A stretch of 64,000 bases of DNA from Tanytarsus gracilentus. Lineage: Eukaryota > Arthropoda > Insecta > Diptera > Chironomidae. Location of the stretch: assembly GCA_038502055.1 (NCBI GenBank), contig JAXRKN010000025.1, positions 310,001 to 374,000 of the forward strand, read 5' to 3'. The notes under the pieces are model-generated. The model did no database searches. It worked only from the letters and a program-made list of their open reading frames with translations, and was not told where the DNA came from. The position numbers were made by a program, and so were the translations under genes. Numbering within the stretch: the stretch's first letter is position 1; each line of letters opens with the position of its first letter. This document shows, in pieces, positions 11,627-22,610 of this stretch.

Positions 11627-14600
11627 ATGGGAAAGTGTTTTGGAAAGCCTCGGCCCGATGTAGCCAATCCAGCAGAACTTATTAATGCAGATCCCACTCA
11701 TAATGTGCCACAGGATAGCAATCAAATTAATAATATTCAACAAACACCGACCATTCCAATACAGAGCACAGAGCCTGAACTCCAGAATACTAATACGAAA
11801 ATATTTGTTGCTCTTTATGATTACGATGCTAGAACCGATGAAGATTTAAGCTTCAGAAAGGGCGAGCATCTAGAGATTCTAAATGACACACAAGTAAGTT
11901 CATCTCTACATACATATGCAAGTATTAGTACTTTTGAAATATGAAGCCCGGTTGTTAGAATTTGTATGATGAATTGAATAATTCTTATTTTTTATCTTTA
12001 ATTTAAATTTTGCGCTTTTCAATCATCTCTCCTACAGTATACACGCTCAAATATTTATTTTTTAATTCTTTTCTGCATTTATTAATAATAAGCTGTATGG
12101 CAAAAGATTCTGTCTGTTATGTTCTATGTGTTTATTGATTGATCTGTAGGAAAGTTCTACAGATAAAACCTGTTTTTTTGTTAATATATACAACCAGAAA
12201 ATTTTATTTCTTTTAAAACAACCGATACTTCTTTACTCTGGTTTAAATTTTCTATTGCTACTCGCTAAAAAATGAGTAGAAGTATCGATACCTCTATAAA
12301 AATTTGTTTTGGCCGCCTCCGCCGACTGTTACGCTTTAGTATTCATTCTGATATTAAAGGATTTGGTTCTTTCTGTCAGCTCCTTTATGAAAAATTGCAA
12401 ATAAACTTTAGGTGTTCAAAAGCTCTAATACTAATAATCGATTTAAATTGCATTGCATGAGTAAAATAGAAAACTAAAGTGAAATTTTTATCAATAAGCA
12501 AAAAATAATTAGTAAAAATGTTAAAATTTGAGCAAGTGAATTCTCCCAAAATCTGCTCGCCATCAAAAATGCTGCACCAACTTATGTTTCTTTGTAAAAA
12601 ATTAAAGACCACTTTGATTGTTAGTAATAATAATGTTGTCAACATTAAAAACTGAAAATTCATTTCACTTTATATAACCCTTACTAATTTTTAAGAAGCA
12701 AATGTAAAGTTTCGCAAAAGTTTTAAGTTGTTAATTGCTGAAGAAAAGCAGATAATGAAGAAATATAGTTCAATCAATTTACATTTAATCTTAGCAGTCA
12801 AAAGAAAGGAAAAAAATCTACCTGCGTGGGACATGAAAACCGTTGAAGCCGTAAATTTAAATAAAAGTATACTTTTTGTATACAATTGTCTATTGAAAAT
12901 ACGTTGAAGCCGAGATTTAAATTTTATTTGTATGAGGATTTTTTGAATTTTAACGGTAACATTTGGTCATGTCCCACGCAGGAAAATCTAAAGCGAAAAT
13001 GATTAAAAAATGTGACGTCAAATGAATATCTAGCTGCTCCCATATCCTTTATCGATTAAAACTTCCTTCCTTTATATCATTTTTAGTTAAAACACTGTGT
13101 TCAAATTAAATTTTAACATGACACACCAACGTGCATAACCGTGAGATCTCCAGATTAGTTTAAAAATGCAGTTCGTCAAATTATTTTTTATACTTTTTAT
13201 TTACAATTTTTTTGACACCTTTTGTTTCAAATTCATAAAAATAAGAGTTTAACATATCATTGTCAACTTTCAGGGAGATTGGTGGCTTGCAAGGAGTAAA
13301 AAGACTAAACAAGAAGGCTACATTCCATCGAATTATGTTGCAAAACTAAAGTCTATTGAAGCTGAGCCGTAAGTACTTTAATTCATTCGTTATTTTTATA
13401 TCATCACTAAATGGTTCACTCTTAATTTTGAACATTAAATTTAAGTGAGAAAATATTAACTAAAAAATACCAATTTAACGCCAGTTTTTAATGCAAGCAC
13501 AGTGTTGTGTTTGATGAACTTTACTTTACTACTCGGAACATTTATATTTTTCATCTAATTGTATTATTTAGTACTTTAATGTAATTAAATATCAAAAGGG
13601 TAGTGCTAATCAAATATTCCTTCAATGTAGAATTTTCTTTAAAAAAAGTAAAATGTCATGCTAAACTTTTATTAATTTTAAGTATTTATGGAATTGATTT
13701 ATTTTTGCTATCTGAACGCATTTTTTTTCGGAAGAAATTTTCGCTGAATCACACAAAGAATTTCTATGAAAATGCAAACTTTAACTAGAGTGGAGAGTCC
13801 TCACTTCATTAGCATAATATGACATAAACGCAATTCAAATAATTTTAAACGATTTACTGCTAAAAAATCATGATATATTCTTTTTGCCCATGTATTTAAG
13901 AAACCACTATGCATGACACAATTATATATACATTAATTTGTGTATACATATGTAAAATTTAACACCATCACTTATTTATTCGCAAACGTGTGCTGAAAGA
14001 ATTTAAAAAAATCAACAAGTTTATTGTGAGATAATAAGAGAAAAAATTCGAAAAAATTGAAAAAGAAAAGAATTCGTTGAACTTCTTTAAATTCTTTGAG
14101 TCCTACATGAAATTCACCACACAAAAGCATAAAGCAATTAAATTACCAATACATACTTTAAAGCGCGACTGTAAATGTTACACTTATTCATACAAAGCAA
14201 AGTAAAATTTTATTAAAAACGCCGAAAATTGAAAGAAAAACTCAGTTATATTTTAGGTTGCAATGAAAGCCAGTTAAATAAAATCATTTTAACAATTTAA
14301 ATTAACATCTCATTAAGTTGAAAACAGAAATTACATTCAATTTATAAAAAACTACATTTTCTTCTCTCTTCTGTCTGTTTGTGTGAGTCTTGTGTTTCTC
14401 ACTCCAAATGTATGCTGCTGCATTTTTATACACTCAACGTCTATAAAGACAGTCGTTGATTTTAGTTGTCTCTGAGACGTTTCAACGCGAATATCTCGCT
14501 CCCCGTTTCACTAATTCTCTCTTACTCTCAAGCTATTCATAAAATATAAGTTGTAAAGTGAAAAGTATCACTTGCATTGAACATTTTATTTACTGTGTTG

Positions 14601-17600
14601 CATCTTGATGTAAAAAATGACTGGAAGTGAAATACACGAGAACAGGAGAAGAGTCGCTATTATTGGTGTATTGATAAAATAAATAATCTTCTCTTCTCAA
14701 TATATTTTCATTTAAAACATCAGTGTCTCTTTGGAGATAGTTTTATAGGAAAATAAGAGAGAAAAGAGAGTCACAATCTTGAATGCTGAATAAAATCGCA
14801 ACAGAAGAGCAAATTATTTCAAAGTCATCGGCTAGCCATTGAGAAGAAAAGATCAGTAAAATTTTCTATAGTCAACTTAAAAGTTATGTAGTAAATAAAA
14901 AAGTGAGATATTTATTTAAAAATGAATATGGTCATTACATAACAAAATAACAGAAAACAATCACCTTTCATCAACATACATTAGAAGAATATTTATCTTA
15001 TACAAAATTGGATGAAAACATAATTCTTCGTGAAAACTTTGAAAATAGAGATCAAAGATAAATGAAGAAAGGATAAAAAATTATGGTGCAAAAGTTAAAT
15101 GACTGAAATGAAAGTGAAAAAAATTTGAGAAAATGGATCAGGGAAAACTGTTAGTTACACTTCTTGTAAAGTGATCATGTATCATGCCATCAAATGATAT
15201 ACATCAATCTTGGTCAACATATATAATCATTGCGTGTATGCAATAGCAAAATATAAACTGTGTTAATACAAAAAAAGTGCAATATAAACTAAACTGTAAC
15301 TTTAAGTGTTATAAACAAAAAATCATCGAAAGTCATGTCAGCAAGTAGTCTACCAGTAGTTTGGTGTGCTGATCGCAATTCGGCTGATAGTAAACCGATT
15401 GCATTTGCTTTGCAAGGAATTCATTTACAAGGAAATATTAATGAGCACCATGTGCTTGCTGTTCGAGAATTTATAAACGCAGCATCTGAAGGACGTTTGC
15501 TTTTGCCTTCTGATGGCGGTATAGTTTTGCTTAGTTGTGGTGGTACTGAAGTAGGAAGTCTGATTGTAAGCAGCAATGAGCGTAATAAAGGAGTGGTCAT
15601 TAAGGGTGAGGAAGTCAACACAAAAACACTGGTGAAGAAAGATTGTGAAGATCGACCCATTTTCTCTATCAATAATGCGAATAGTGAGTTGTTGTATGAA
15701 TTTTTATGCTGTGCTCGGTGCATGAATGAGGGAGCTAAATGCTGCAATAACAACAGCGGCTATGGAGAAAACTTGAAGATAATAAAAAAGTACTTGGATG
15801 CAAAAACTAATGCGGGAAAAGTGACGACAATTAGACGTGTAAGCTGTCATCACAAACCAATTAAGCATCGGAGAAAAAATAAATGCTCGTTTAAAAGTCA
15901 CAATCGAGTTGTTGCTGTTAAGAGAGTTGGAAGGCTTTTTCCTATATATGCAACTGTTAACAAACCCAAAAGGAAAAATCAAATCTCTTGTTTCCGCGAA
16001 AAAGGAGAAGGAAAAAATGATGTAACCGATTCTCAACGAGACGTTTTTTTTTTACCAAATTCGCTGAGTGATTCATTCAGGAAAACCAGTTTCGATTCCA
16101 CATGCACAATAAATTCTGTAGATTCTGGGTTCATTGAAATGCAAAGTAAAGTACTTAGAAACATTAAAAAAAGTAGCGTTCTAAATTCCGTTCAGATAAA
16201 TATTGAAGCGCCCAAAGAAGAGAATAAAAAAAAAGAGCAATATGAAAAGGACACTTTAAAATCAACACTTGAAAAATTAAGCTCATGGAATCGCTTAACA
16301 GTCCCTCAACAGTCAAAAAATCGCAGAAAATCCTATGAAGAATTTAAATCACTATTTTGTGACCCAAAGAATAGTCTTTCAAATAGCATAGATCCCACGT
16401 GTTTAGGCAAATCACGCCGTAAATCATATGAGGAATTCAAGTCTGTAACAAATGTGATATGTTTTAATAGCAATAACAATTTAACTGATCTGACAACTAT
16501 CAAAAATAATTTAAAATCACCTAACGATGGAGAAGGCCCTAGCTCAAGTAATAATTTTATGACTCGTTTACGGCGAGGTTCAAAAAGATTCTCTCAAAGG
16601 AGTGTTTTAAAAAACTCCAAGAATTGTAATCAGGAAGTGAAAGAATGTAAAATCTACGATATCCTACAAAAAACCCGTGAAGCTGAGAAAAATTCTTTAA
16701 AAGAGCATTCAGAAAGAAAACAAATCAATTACGACAAAAATCTTGAACTTTTCGAAAGTCATTGCAAAAGTGAGAGTAATAGTCATAAAAAAATCAAAAA
16801 CAAAATCAACGGTGATAGCAATAAGCCTAGCTTAAATGAAAATTTTAAGCCATTCGGTACGATTTACGACATTATACAAAAAAGAAGTGATATATCGTAT
16901 GTAAAAGAGGGAAAAAAATATGACAAGTACATGACTTACGGAACATTATATGAAATTCTACATAGGAAGAGCAATGAAGGTGAATTGTTTGATCGAAAAC
17001 GCACTTTCTCAGAAAAATTTTCAAGCAAGCAGTGCATGAGCTATGACAAAAATTCTCAAAATACTTCTTCTATGCAATTAGGCAGAAAAATATCTCCACT
17101 CGAGAATAGTCGAATAATTGACAATGTCACTGACACAAACAGTAGAAATTTAAATTCATCAGATAGTAACAGCTCAATAACACAAGGAAGTTGCATTGCG
17201 AATAATCAATTATCAATAACATCAGCTAATGGCAAGCAATTGTCAACAATTTACGACATACTGCAAACTAAGAAATTAGATACTGCCGTCGGAATAATTT
17301 CTCAACCATCTTATTATTCAAGCAACAAAAATAGATTCTTGGTGCGTAAAATTACAGAGGAAGAACTTTTTGAGTTGCAAAAGAAAGAAACAAAAGATCA
17401 CTGCAACCAATCATATGGGGATCCAATAAATGTAGTTTCTAATAATATGAATGAACAGCATGCAATTACGACGAATAAAAAACAAACTAAGCTGCGTCGT
17501 TTTTCAAATATTTTATCATATTCTCCTAATAAAGCATGCAATAACAGCTCTGAATCACTTGTTTCAAATTTATTAGAAGGCAGCGAAGACGTGCAAAAGC

Positions 17601-20600
17601 TAACAAATGCATCATTTGACGATATCTATTCACGATTAAATGGGACAAATTTAATAAAAAAAGATGACTCTTCCCATAATTTTTTGCAATGCAATGAATT
17701 AGGACGCTCTTTAATCAAAAATAAACTCGTAATATATAAGAGTAATTCAATGGATAATATGCTTAAAGCAGTGTACGAAGAGGACAATAAAGAATTTTGT
17801 CTTAAGCACCGACTGCCATTGCGAAAAATTTCTGTTCCAACTCATTTACCTCCTAAAATTCTTTCAAAAAAGAACACAAGACGTTTATCAGAGTTCACTC
17901 GAGGGGAATTTCTAAATGAAAAATTGTAAGTAAATTGATTAAACTACGAAACGATTAATTTATCAATTGATCACTTGATTGATTTTTCATATCAATCAAT
18001 TATAAATCTCTCTCTATCTCCCTCTCGCTCGCTTATGTTCAAAAAATATTGCATAATCATATCTTTTAAATTTCAATGCGTGATCCATTTCATTCATTAG
18101 GAATACAATATAAAAATTCCAACCTTCCGGAGATGAAATGGAGCTGAGAGGTGAGAATTAAAGATGAAAAGATTACATGACGGCGAGGCAATTTAACAGT
18201 TGGAAATTCCATATTGCATATTGACAGCAGTTCCTTTTAAATGATCTCTCTGCACTTCACGACCACACATACAAGTTATTTTATTGTTTCACTCAAAACA
18301 CTAGTCTTTCAAAGTGATTAAAAAGGCAAATTTTACAAATTAAAAATAACACATCTGATAATGAAGTTATATAATTTTTATCCAACTCTATTGACAGTTG
18401 TGGACTGATCATTATAAAAATATCAGCGAAAATTGAGTTGGGATTTTTGTATTCTGTCTTTAAATTTTAAAAATAATATACAATTGCGGCGGCGACAACG
18501 CACGATGATCATTAAAGTGATTCAAAGAATGTGCACAAATTCATTTCATTAGTGCATGGCGTTAGCATATATGACGAAGTAATCAAATAAAAGATGTCGG
18601 GCTCCATACACTGGAGACACGGTAGAAGCTTACCTGATGAGCAACCACTTTTAACAGGTTGCAAATTCCTTTTGCATATTTTTCTCTGACGACGACGTCG
18701 TCGTTCATAAACTTGTTTCAGTTAATCATCTATTTAGTTAGACATTTAATTATTGTACATAACTCTAGTCTTTAGCAATATGTTTTGAATTTCCATAATA
18801 GGATCTCCTGATGAAGTACACATGTATCTTTGAGTGTCGATGTCACTTTCAATTTATATAGGTGTCAATTAAATGAGTTATTTAATGAAAGTTGTTAACA
18901 TTTTTCACAATCTACACAATAGTTTCAATTCAGAATTGTTACATTTTAAAATGATGCATGTATTTTAATCTCAAATAAGTCTAAAATTTTAAAAAATATT
19001 TTAGTTAAATTTCAATTAATTAACAATTCGAAAATTAAAATAAAGTCTGGTTGAAATTCAAGGTAATTTAGCTATGATTGATAGTTTTAGTGTCTAAAAT
19101 TTATGTAATGAAGAAACGTTAACACTATGTCATCACATTCTTCTCTTTACTTTTTCTGCTGTTGGCTTTTGGCGCCTTAAATCGCATGTTAAGATTTCAA
19201 AATTTTTAAAATTACAGCTTTAATATGGCTTTAAATAAGAAATGGTTAGCTAAATATACTAAAACATTTGTTATAAATAAAAACTATGTATTTCTTTTGA
19301 ACTTAATGCAAATGAGGCATAATATTTCAAAAGTAGATATATCTTCACTTTTTACTATCTTTTAATAAAAAAAAAAGATTTCGTAGCAAATTCTATCATT
19401 GAAATCTTCCAAATATTTCTTTGTAAAAGTCTCAAAATTAAATTGTTAAAAGAATCAATAAATTCAGAATGTATAAAAGTTGTAAATTTTTTCATCCTTG
19501 ATTAATGTAATTCTTATTATGTATATAAATGATCAATACGGGTTGCAAATTTTTTATGATCGCGGAGTTATAAAAAATGTTGAGGAAATGATTTTTGAAT
19601 GCAGTTTGTAAATTGAGTAGCGTAATAAGGTCGGGGACGTTCTCAGTGTCGAGTAAATTTAGGCTAATAGAGAATATTTTTCTCTCGCTTATGTTGAGCT
19701 ACTTTTATCATATTTACTGCACACAACGAGTGAGAATAGACTTTGCAATGAGACATTTTAATGCACATCACATTGAGATGAAAGTACAGACACACATGTG
19801 CACACAAATATATTTCATGACATATACATGCTGCTGTACATCACGATGCTAGGAAAAAAATTATATTGATTTTCTAATTATAAATTTTCTCTAATTATAA
19901 ATCGTTTTAACCTACATTAATTTTCATATTTTCCTCTTCTGCATCGCATAACATAAAATTATAAAATAACTATGTAACTATGTCTGATAGGACGCAACAC
20001 CAATTAATTCTCTAAAAAAGATTCATATTTCAAAAATCGAGAAAGTGATAGTAGTATATTTCATATAATAATCGCTAATCACTTTTTGAATTAATGAAAC
20101 ATCAATTGAGCTTTTTGCAAGCCACAGTAGCAGACATACATCTCTCTTATGTTGCATGAGTACATTACAAAAAGAAATTTAATTACATTGGACTCTCAAG
20201 TATAATTGCAAATTAAAATTGAAATTTGCATATGGTGACAGTGTAAACTTTCCTTCATCTCCGTTAGTAATTATTGGATGTCCCATAAAATAAAATCATT
20301 TTATTCCCTAAAATCCATTTAAATTGATTATTAAATAAGCACGAAATCTTGCTAATTTAAACGTACAGAAACAAAAAAACCTTTCTATTATGCTAATTGC
20401 TTCTATTTTTTTTCTTCCTCAGATGGTATTTCAGAAAAATTAAGCGAATAGAAGCTGAGAAAAAACTCTTGCTGCCCGAAAATGAACATGGTGCTTTCTT
20501 AATTCGTGATTCTGAAAGTCGTCATAACGATTACTCACTTTCAGGTTTGTAGTGGAGTAATTTTTTTATACCTTAAACAGAAATTTTATTACAGTAAGAG

Positions 20601-22610
20601 ACGGAGATACAGTAAAACATTATAGAATCCGTCAATTGGATGAAGGAGGATTTTTCATAGCGCGAAGAACGACATTTAGGTACATTACAAGGTTTGACAT
20701 GTTTCAATTTATTTTATTGGACTTTATTTTATTTAGAACGCTACAAGAGCTTGTTGAACATTACTCAAAAGATTCAGATGGGCTATGTGTAAATCTCTGC
20801 AAACCATGTGTCCAGGTAAATAAAATGATTAGCCCTTTCACACGTTTTTTAAAAGCTTAACTATCTTCGCAATTATCTTATTGATTAAATTACATCCTGT
20901 CGTAACTTTTCTTTTTATGTTAATAAGAAACAAATTGCACCCCATGAATAAATAACAAAATTTAAAATATTTATGATGCATAAAAGATTAGTAAAATTGA
21001 AAAATCTGATGCAAAATTTTAAAATTTATTTTTCTATAAGACGGGCGTTTTCATGTTTGAGGTAGGAATTTCTTTTAATCTCTATGTTCGGTCGTTTTCA
21101 AGAATCAATATATTTTACTTTTTAAAAAAAATACTGAGGCTGCAAAATTTTGATTATTTACCGCACTAAAGTATAATTTTTTCGGTTTGATAAAATTTAT
21201 TTCACAAATGAATATAGTTATTTTAAGTGAAAGGATAGTTTAATAACCATGCATGCTCCTATTAACAGTGATTTTGTGAGTTATTTACTTAATTATCTTA
21301 CTTTATCTTTGTGTGTATAGATTGAAAAACCTGTGACTGATGGCTTATCGCACCGCACACGCGATCAGTGGGAAATTGATCGCAACTCGCTTCGATTCGT
21401 AAAAAAACTGGGAAGCGGACAGTTTGGTGACGTTTGGGAAGGCTTGTGGAATAATACTACTCCAGTGGCAATTAAAACCTTAAAATCGTAAGTTGTATTG
21501 CTATTGTTGTCTTAAAATTATCAGCCTAATGAATTTTTATCTCTTCAAACATTTTCCCCGACACATCATGTTTTATAGCGGAAGTAAGTGAACAAAAAAA
21601 ATATTTTTTTATAAAATTAATCAACTTGAATTTAATTATTGTAGCAATGGACCCAAAAGATTTTCTCGCAGAAGCCCAAATAATGAAAAAGTTAAGGCAC
21701 AGTAAACTTATACAGCTTTATGCAGTGTGCACTCTAGAAGAACCGATCTACATTATAACTGAACTTATGAAACACGGGTCTCTCTTGGAGTTTTTGCAAG
21801 GAAAAGGGCGTAATCTTAAACTTCCTCAACTCATCGACATGGCTGCACAAATTGCTGCCGGTAAATATTTGAAAATTTTAATCTTGGACCTTCAAAAATG
21901 ATTAATATTTGGATCATAATTTTTAGGAATGGCATATTTAGAATCGCAAAATTACATACATCGGGACTTGGCAGCAAGGAACGTACTTGTCGGTGAAAAT
22001 AATATTGTCAAGGTAACTTTTAGATTTTTTTTAAAACGTCATTGATAAAAACGAATTTGTTTGGTTTTGCAGATTGCAGATTTTGGATTAGCTAGATTAA
22101 TTAAAGAAGATGAATACGAAGCACGAGTTGGTGCTCGATTCCCAATAAAATGGACAGCACCCGAAGCTGCAAACTATAGCAGATTCTCCATAAAATCCGA
22201 CGTATGGAGTTTTGGCATATTGCTCACCGAGCTTGTAACTTATGGAAGACTTCCATATCCAGGTAACATTATAAAATTACTTAATTTTATTTTAAAAGTC
22301 CACTTCATCTCACAATTTTCTACTGTTTCGTTTTTTTTCTATTTGAAGGTATGACAAATGCCGAAGTTTTAAGTCAGGTCGAGCACGGATATCGAATGCC
22401 GATGCCACCAAACTGCACACCTGCTCTCTATGAAATTATGCTTGAATGCTGGCATAAGGTAATAATTCAAATGATTTTAGAAAAAAATATTCTCATGTAT
22501 ATTTTTTTCAGGATCCAATGCGACGACCAACTTTCGAGACCTTGCAGTGGAAATTAGAAGATTTCTTCACCATGGACCAAAGTGATTACAAAGAAGCACA
22601 ACCATACTGA
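11627..22610 (+). CDS. Src42A: Src42A, Src-family tyrosine kinase (canonical form)
   Basis: Membrane-anchored non-receptor tyrosine kinase of adhesion and receptor signalling. Exons: 11627-11893, 13274-13368, 20423-20544, 20595-20679, 20737-20815, 21321-21487, 21579-21583, 21645-21860, 21927-22012, 22073-22262, 22349-22458 and 22512-22610. These total 1521 nt (506 aa). The N-terminus MGKCFGKP offers G2 for myristoylation and C4 for palmitoylation. SH3 is at about 57-118 (ALYDYDARTDEDLSF). SH2 is at about 121-220 (FLIRDSES). The kinase starts near 239 (LGSGQFGDVWEG), with HRDLAARN and DFGLARL. The activation-loop tyrosine is in DEYEARVGARFP. The inhibitory C-terminal tyrosine is Y500 in SDYKEAQPY. 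Sequence is close to fly Src42A rather than Src64B. A 5-nt exon restores S-G-T and the frame. A poly(A) signal AATAAA lies at 23023. The 7 kb intron before SH2 contains an alternative first coding exon. Confidence 0.96.
12821..12982. mobile_element. MITE copy 1 (15-bp TIR, 8-bp TSD)
   Basis: A 162-bp non-coding element begins CCTGCGTGGGACATG and ends with its exact reverse complement. It is flanked by the direct 8-bp repeat AAAATCTA (12813-12820 and 12983-12990). An 8-bp duplication is typical of hAT or P-type elements. It lies in Src42A intron 1. A second copy is at 36130-36290. Confidence 0.92.
14442..14467 (+). promoter_or_regulatory. Possible TATA promoter for alternative Src42A start
   Basis: TATAAAG at 14442 is followed about 22 bp later by TTTAGTTGTC, a weak initiator-like match. 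It sits roughly 0.9 kb before the alternative 864-codon ORF. The leader would contain several upstream ATGs. Spacing is short for a TATA-Inr pair, so this is a candidate only. Confidence 0.2.
15335..17929 (+). CDS. Src42A: Probable alternative first coding exon of Src42A (864 codons)
   Basis: A 2.6 kb uninterrupted ORF in the Src42A intron, same strand. It ends in GAAAAATT followed by GTAAGT at 17926, with the stop codon overlapping the donor. The phase (two bases carried over) is identical to that of the SH3 exon donor at 13368, so splicing to the SH2 exon at 20423 gives NEKL-WYFRKIKRIE in frame. The product is 1249 aa: the long N-region, then SH2 and kinase, with no myristoylation glycine and no SH3. 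The first 130 residues look ordered (VVWCADRNSADSKPIAFALQ, then a Cys cluster CCARCMNEGAKCC). The rest is polar, low in complexity, and has RRKSYEEFKS twice and YDIL, YDII, YEIL, YDIL motifs. The donor and phase are seen; the fusion is inferred. It could instead be an independent nested gene. I do not recognise the N-region family. Confidence 0.75.
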   Translation: MSASSLPVVWCADRNSADSKPIAFALQGIHLQGNINEHHVLAVREFINAASEGRLLLPSDGGIVLLSCGGTEVGSLIVSSNERNKGVVIKGEEVNTKTLVKKDCEDRPIFSINNANSELLYEFLCCARCMNEGAKCCNNNSGYGENLKIIKKYLDAKTNAGKVTTIRRVSCHHKPIKHRRKNKCSFKSHNRVVAVKRVGRLFPIYATVNKPKRKNQISCFREKGEGKNDVTDSQRDVFFLPNSLSDSFRKTSFDSTCTINSVDSGFIEMQSKVLRNIKKSSVLNSVQINIEAPKEENKKKEQYEKDTLKSTLEKLSSWNRLTVPQQSKNRRKSYEEFKSLFCDPKNSLSNSIDPTCLGKSRRKSYEEFKSVTNVICFNSNNNLTDLTTIKNNLKSPNDGEGPSSSNNFMTRLRRGSKRFSQRSVLKNSKNCNQEVKECKIYDILQKTREAEKNSLKEHSERKQINYDKNLELFESHCKSESNSHKKIKNKINGDSNKPSLNENFKPFGTIYDIIQKRSDISYVKEGKKYDKYMTYGTLYEILHRKSNEGELFDRKRTFSEKFSSKQCMSYDKNSQNTSSMQLGRKISPLENSRIIDNVTDTNSRNLNSSDSNSSITQGSCIANNQLSITSANGKQLSTIYDILQTKKLDTAVGIISQPSYYSSNKNRFLVRKITEEELFELQKKETKDHCNQSYGDPINVVSNNMNEQHAITTNKKQTKLRRFSNILSYSPNKACNNSSESLVSNLLEGSEDVQKLTNASFDDIYSRLNGTNLIKKDDSSHNFLQCNELGRSLIKNKLVIYKSNSMDNMLKAVYEEDNKEFCLKHRLPLRKISVPTHLPPKILSKKNTRRLSEFTRGEFLNEKL
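17930..20422. other. Src42A intron, no feature seen
   Basis: AT-rich intron between the alternative exon and the shared SH2 exon. There is a short CT-rich run near 18007-18034. No other exon, RNA gene or recognisable repeat was found. Confidence 0.5.
21579..21583 (+). other. Src42A: 5-nt microexon of Src42A
   Basis: The sequence TATAG-CGGAA-GTAAGT marks a five-base exon between a 91-nt and a 61-nt intron. It supplies the third base of Ser, a full Gly codon and the first base of Thr, giving the conserved KSGTMDPKDF. Skipping it shifts the frame. Confidence 0.9.

Noticed and set aside
12691..12885. 64-codon minus-strand ORF in Src42A intron 1
   Set aside because: It runs into the MITE and has no conserved features.
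15335..17929. Treating the 864-codon ORF as an independent nested single-exon gene
   Set aside because: Not excluded, but the donor coinciding with the ORF end and the matching phase make alternative first-exon use more likely.
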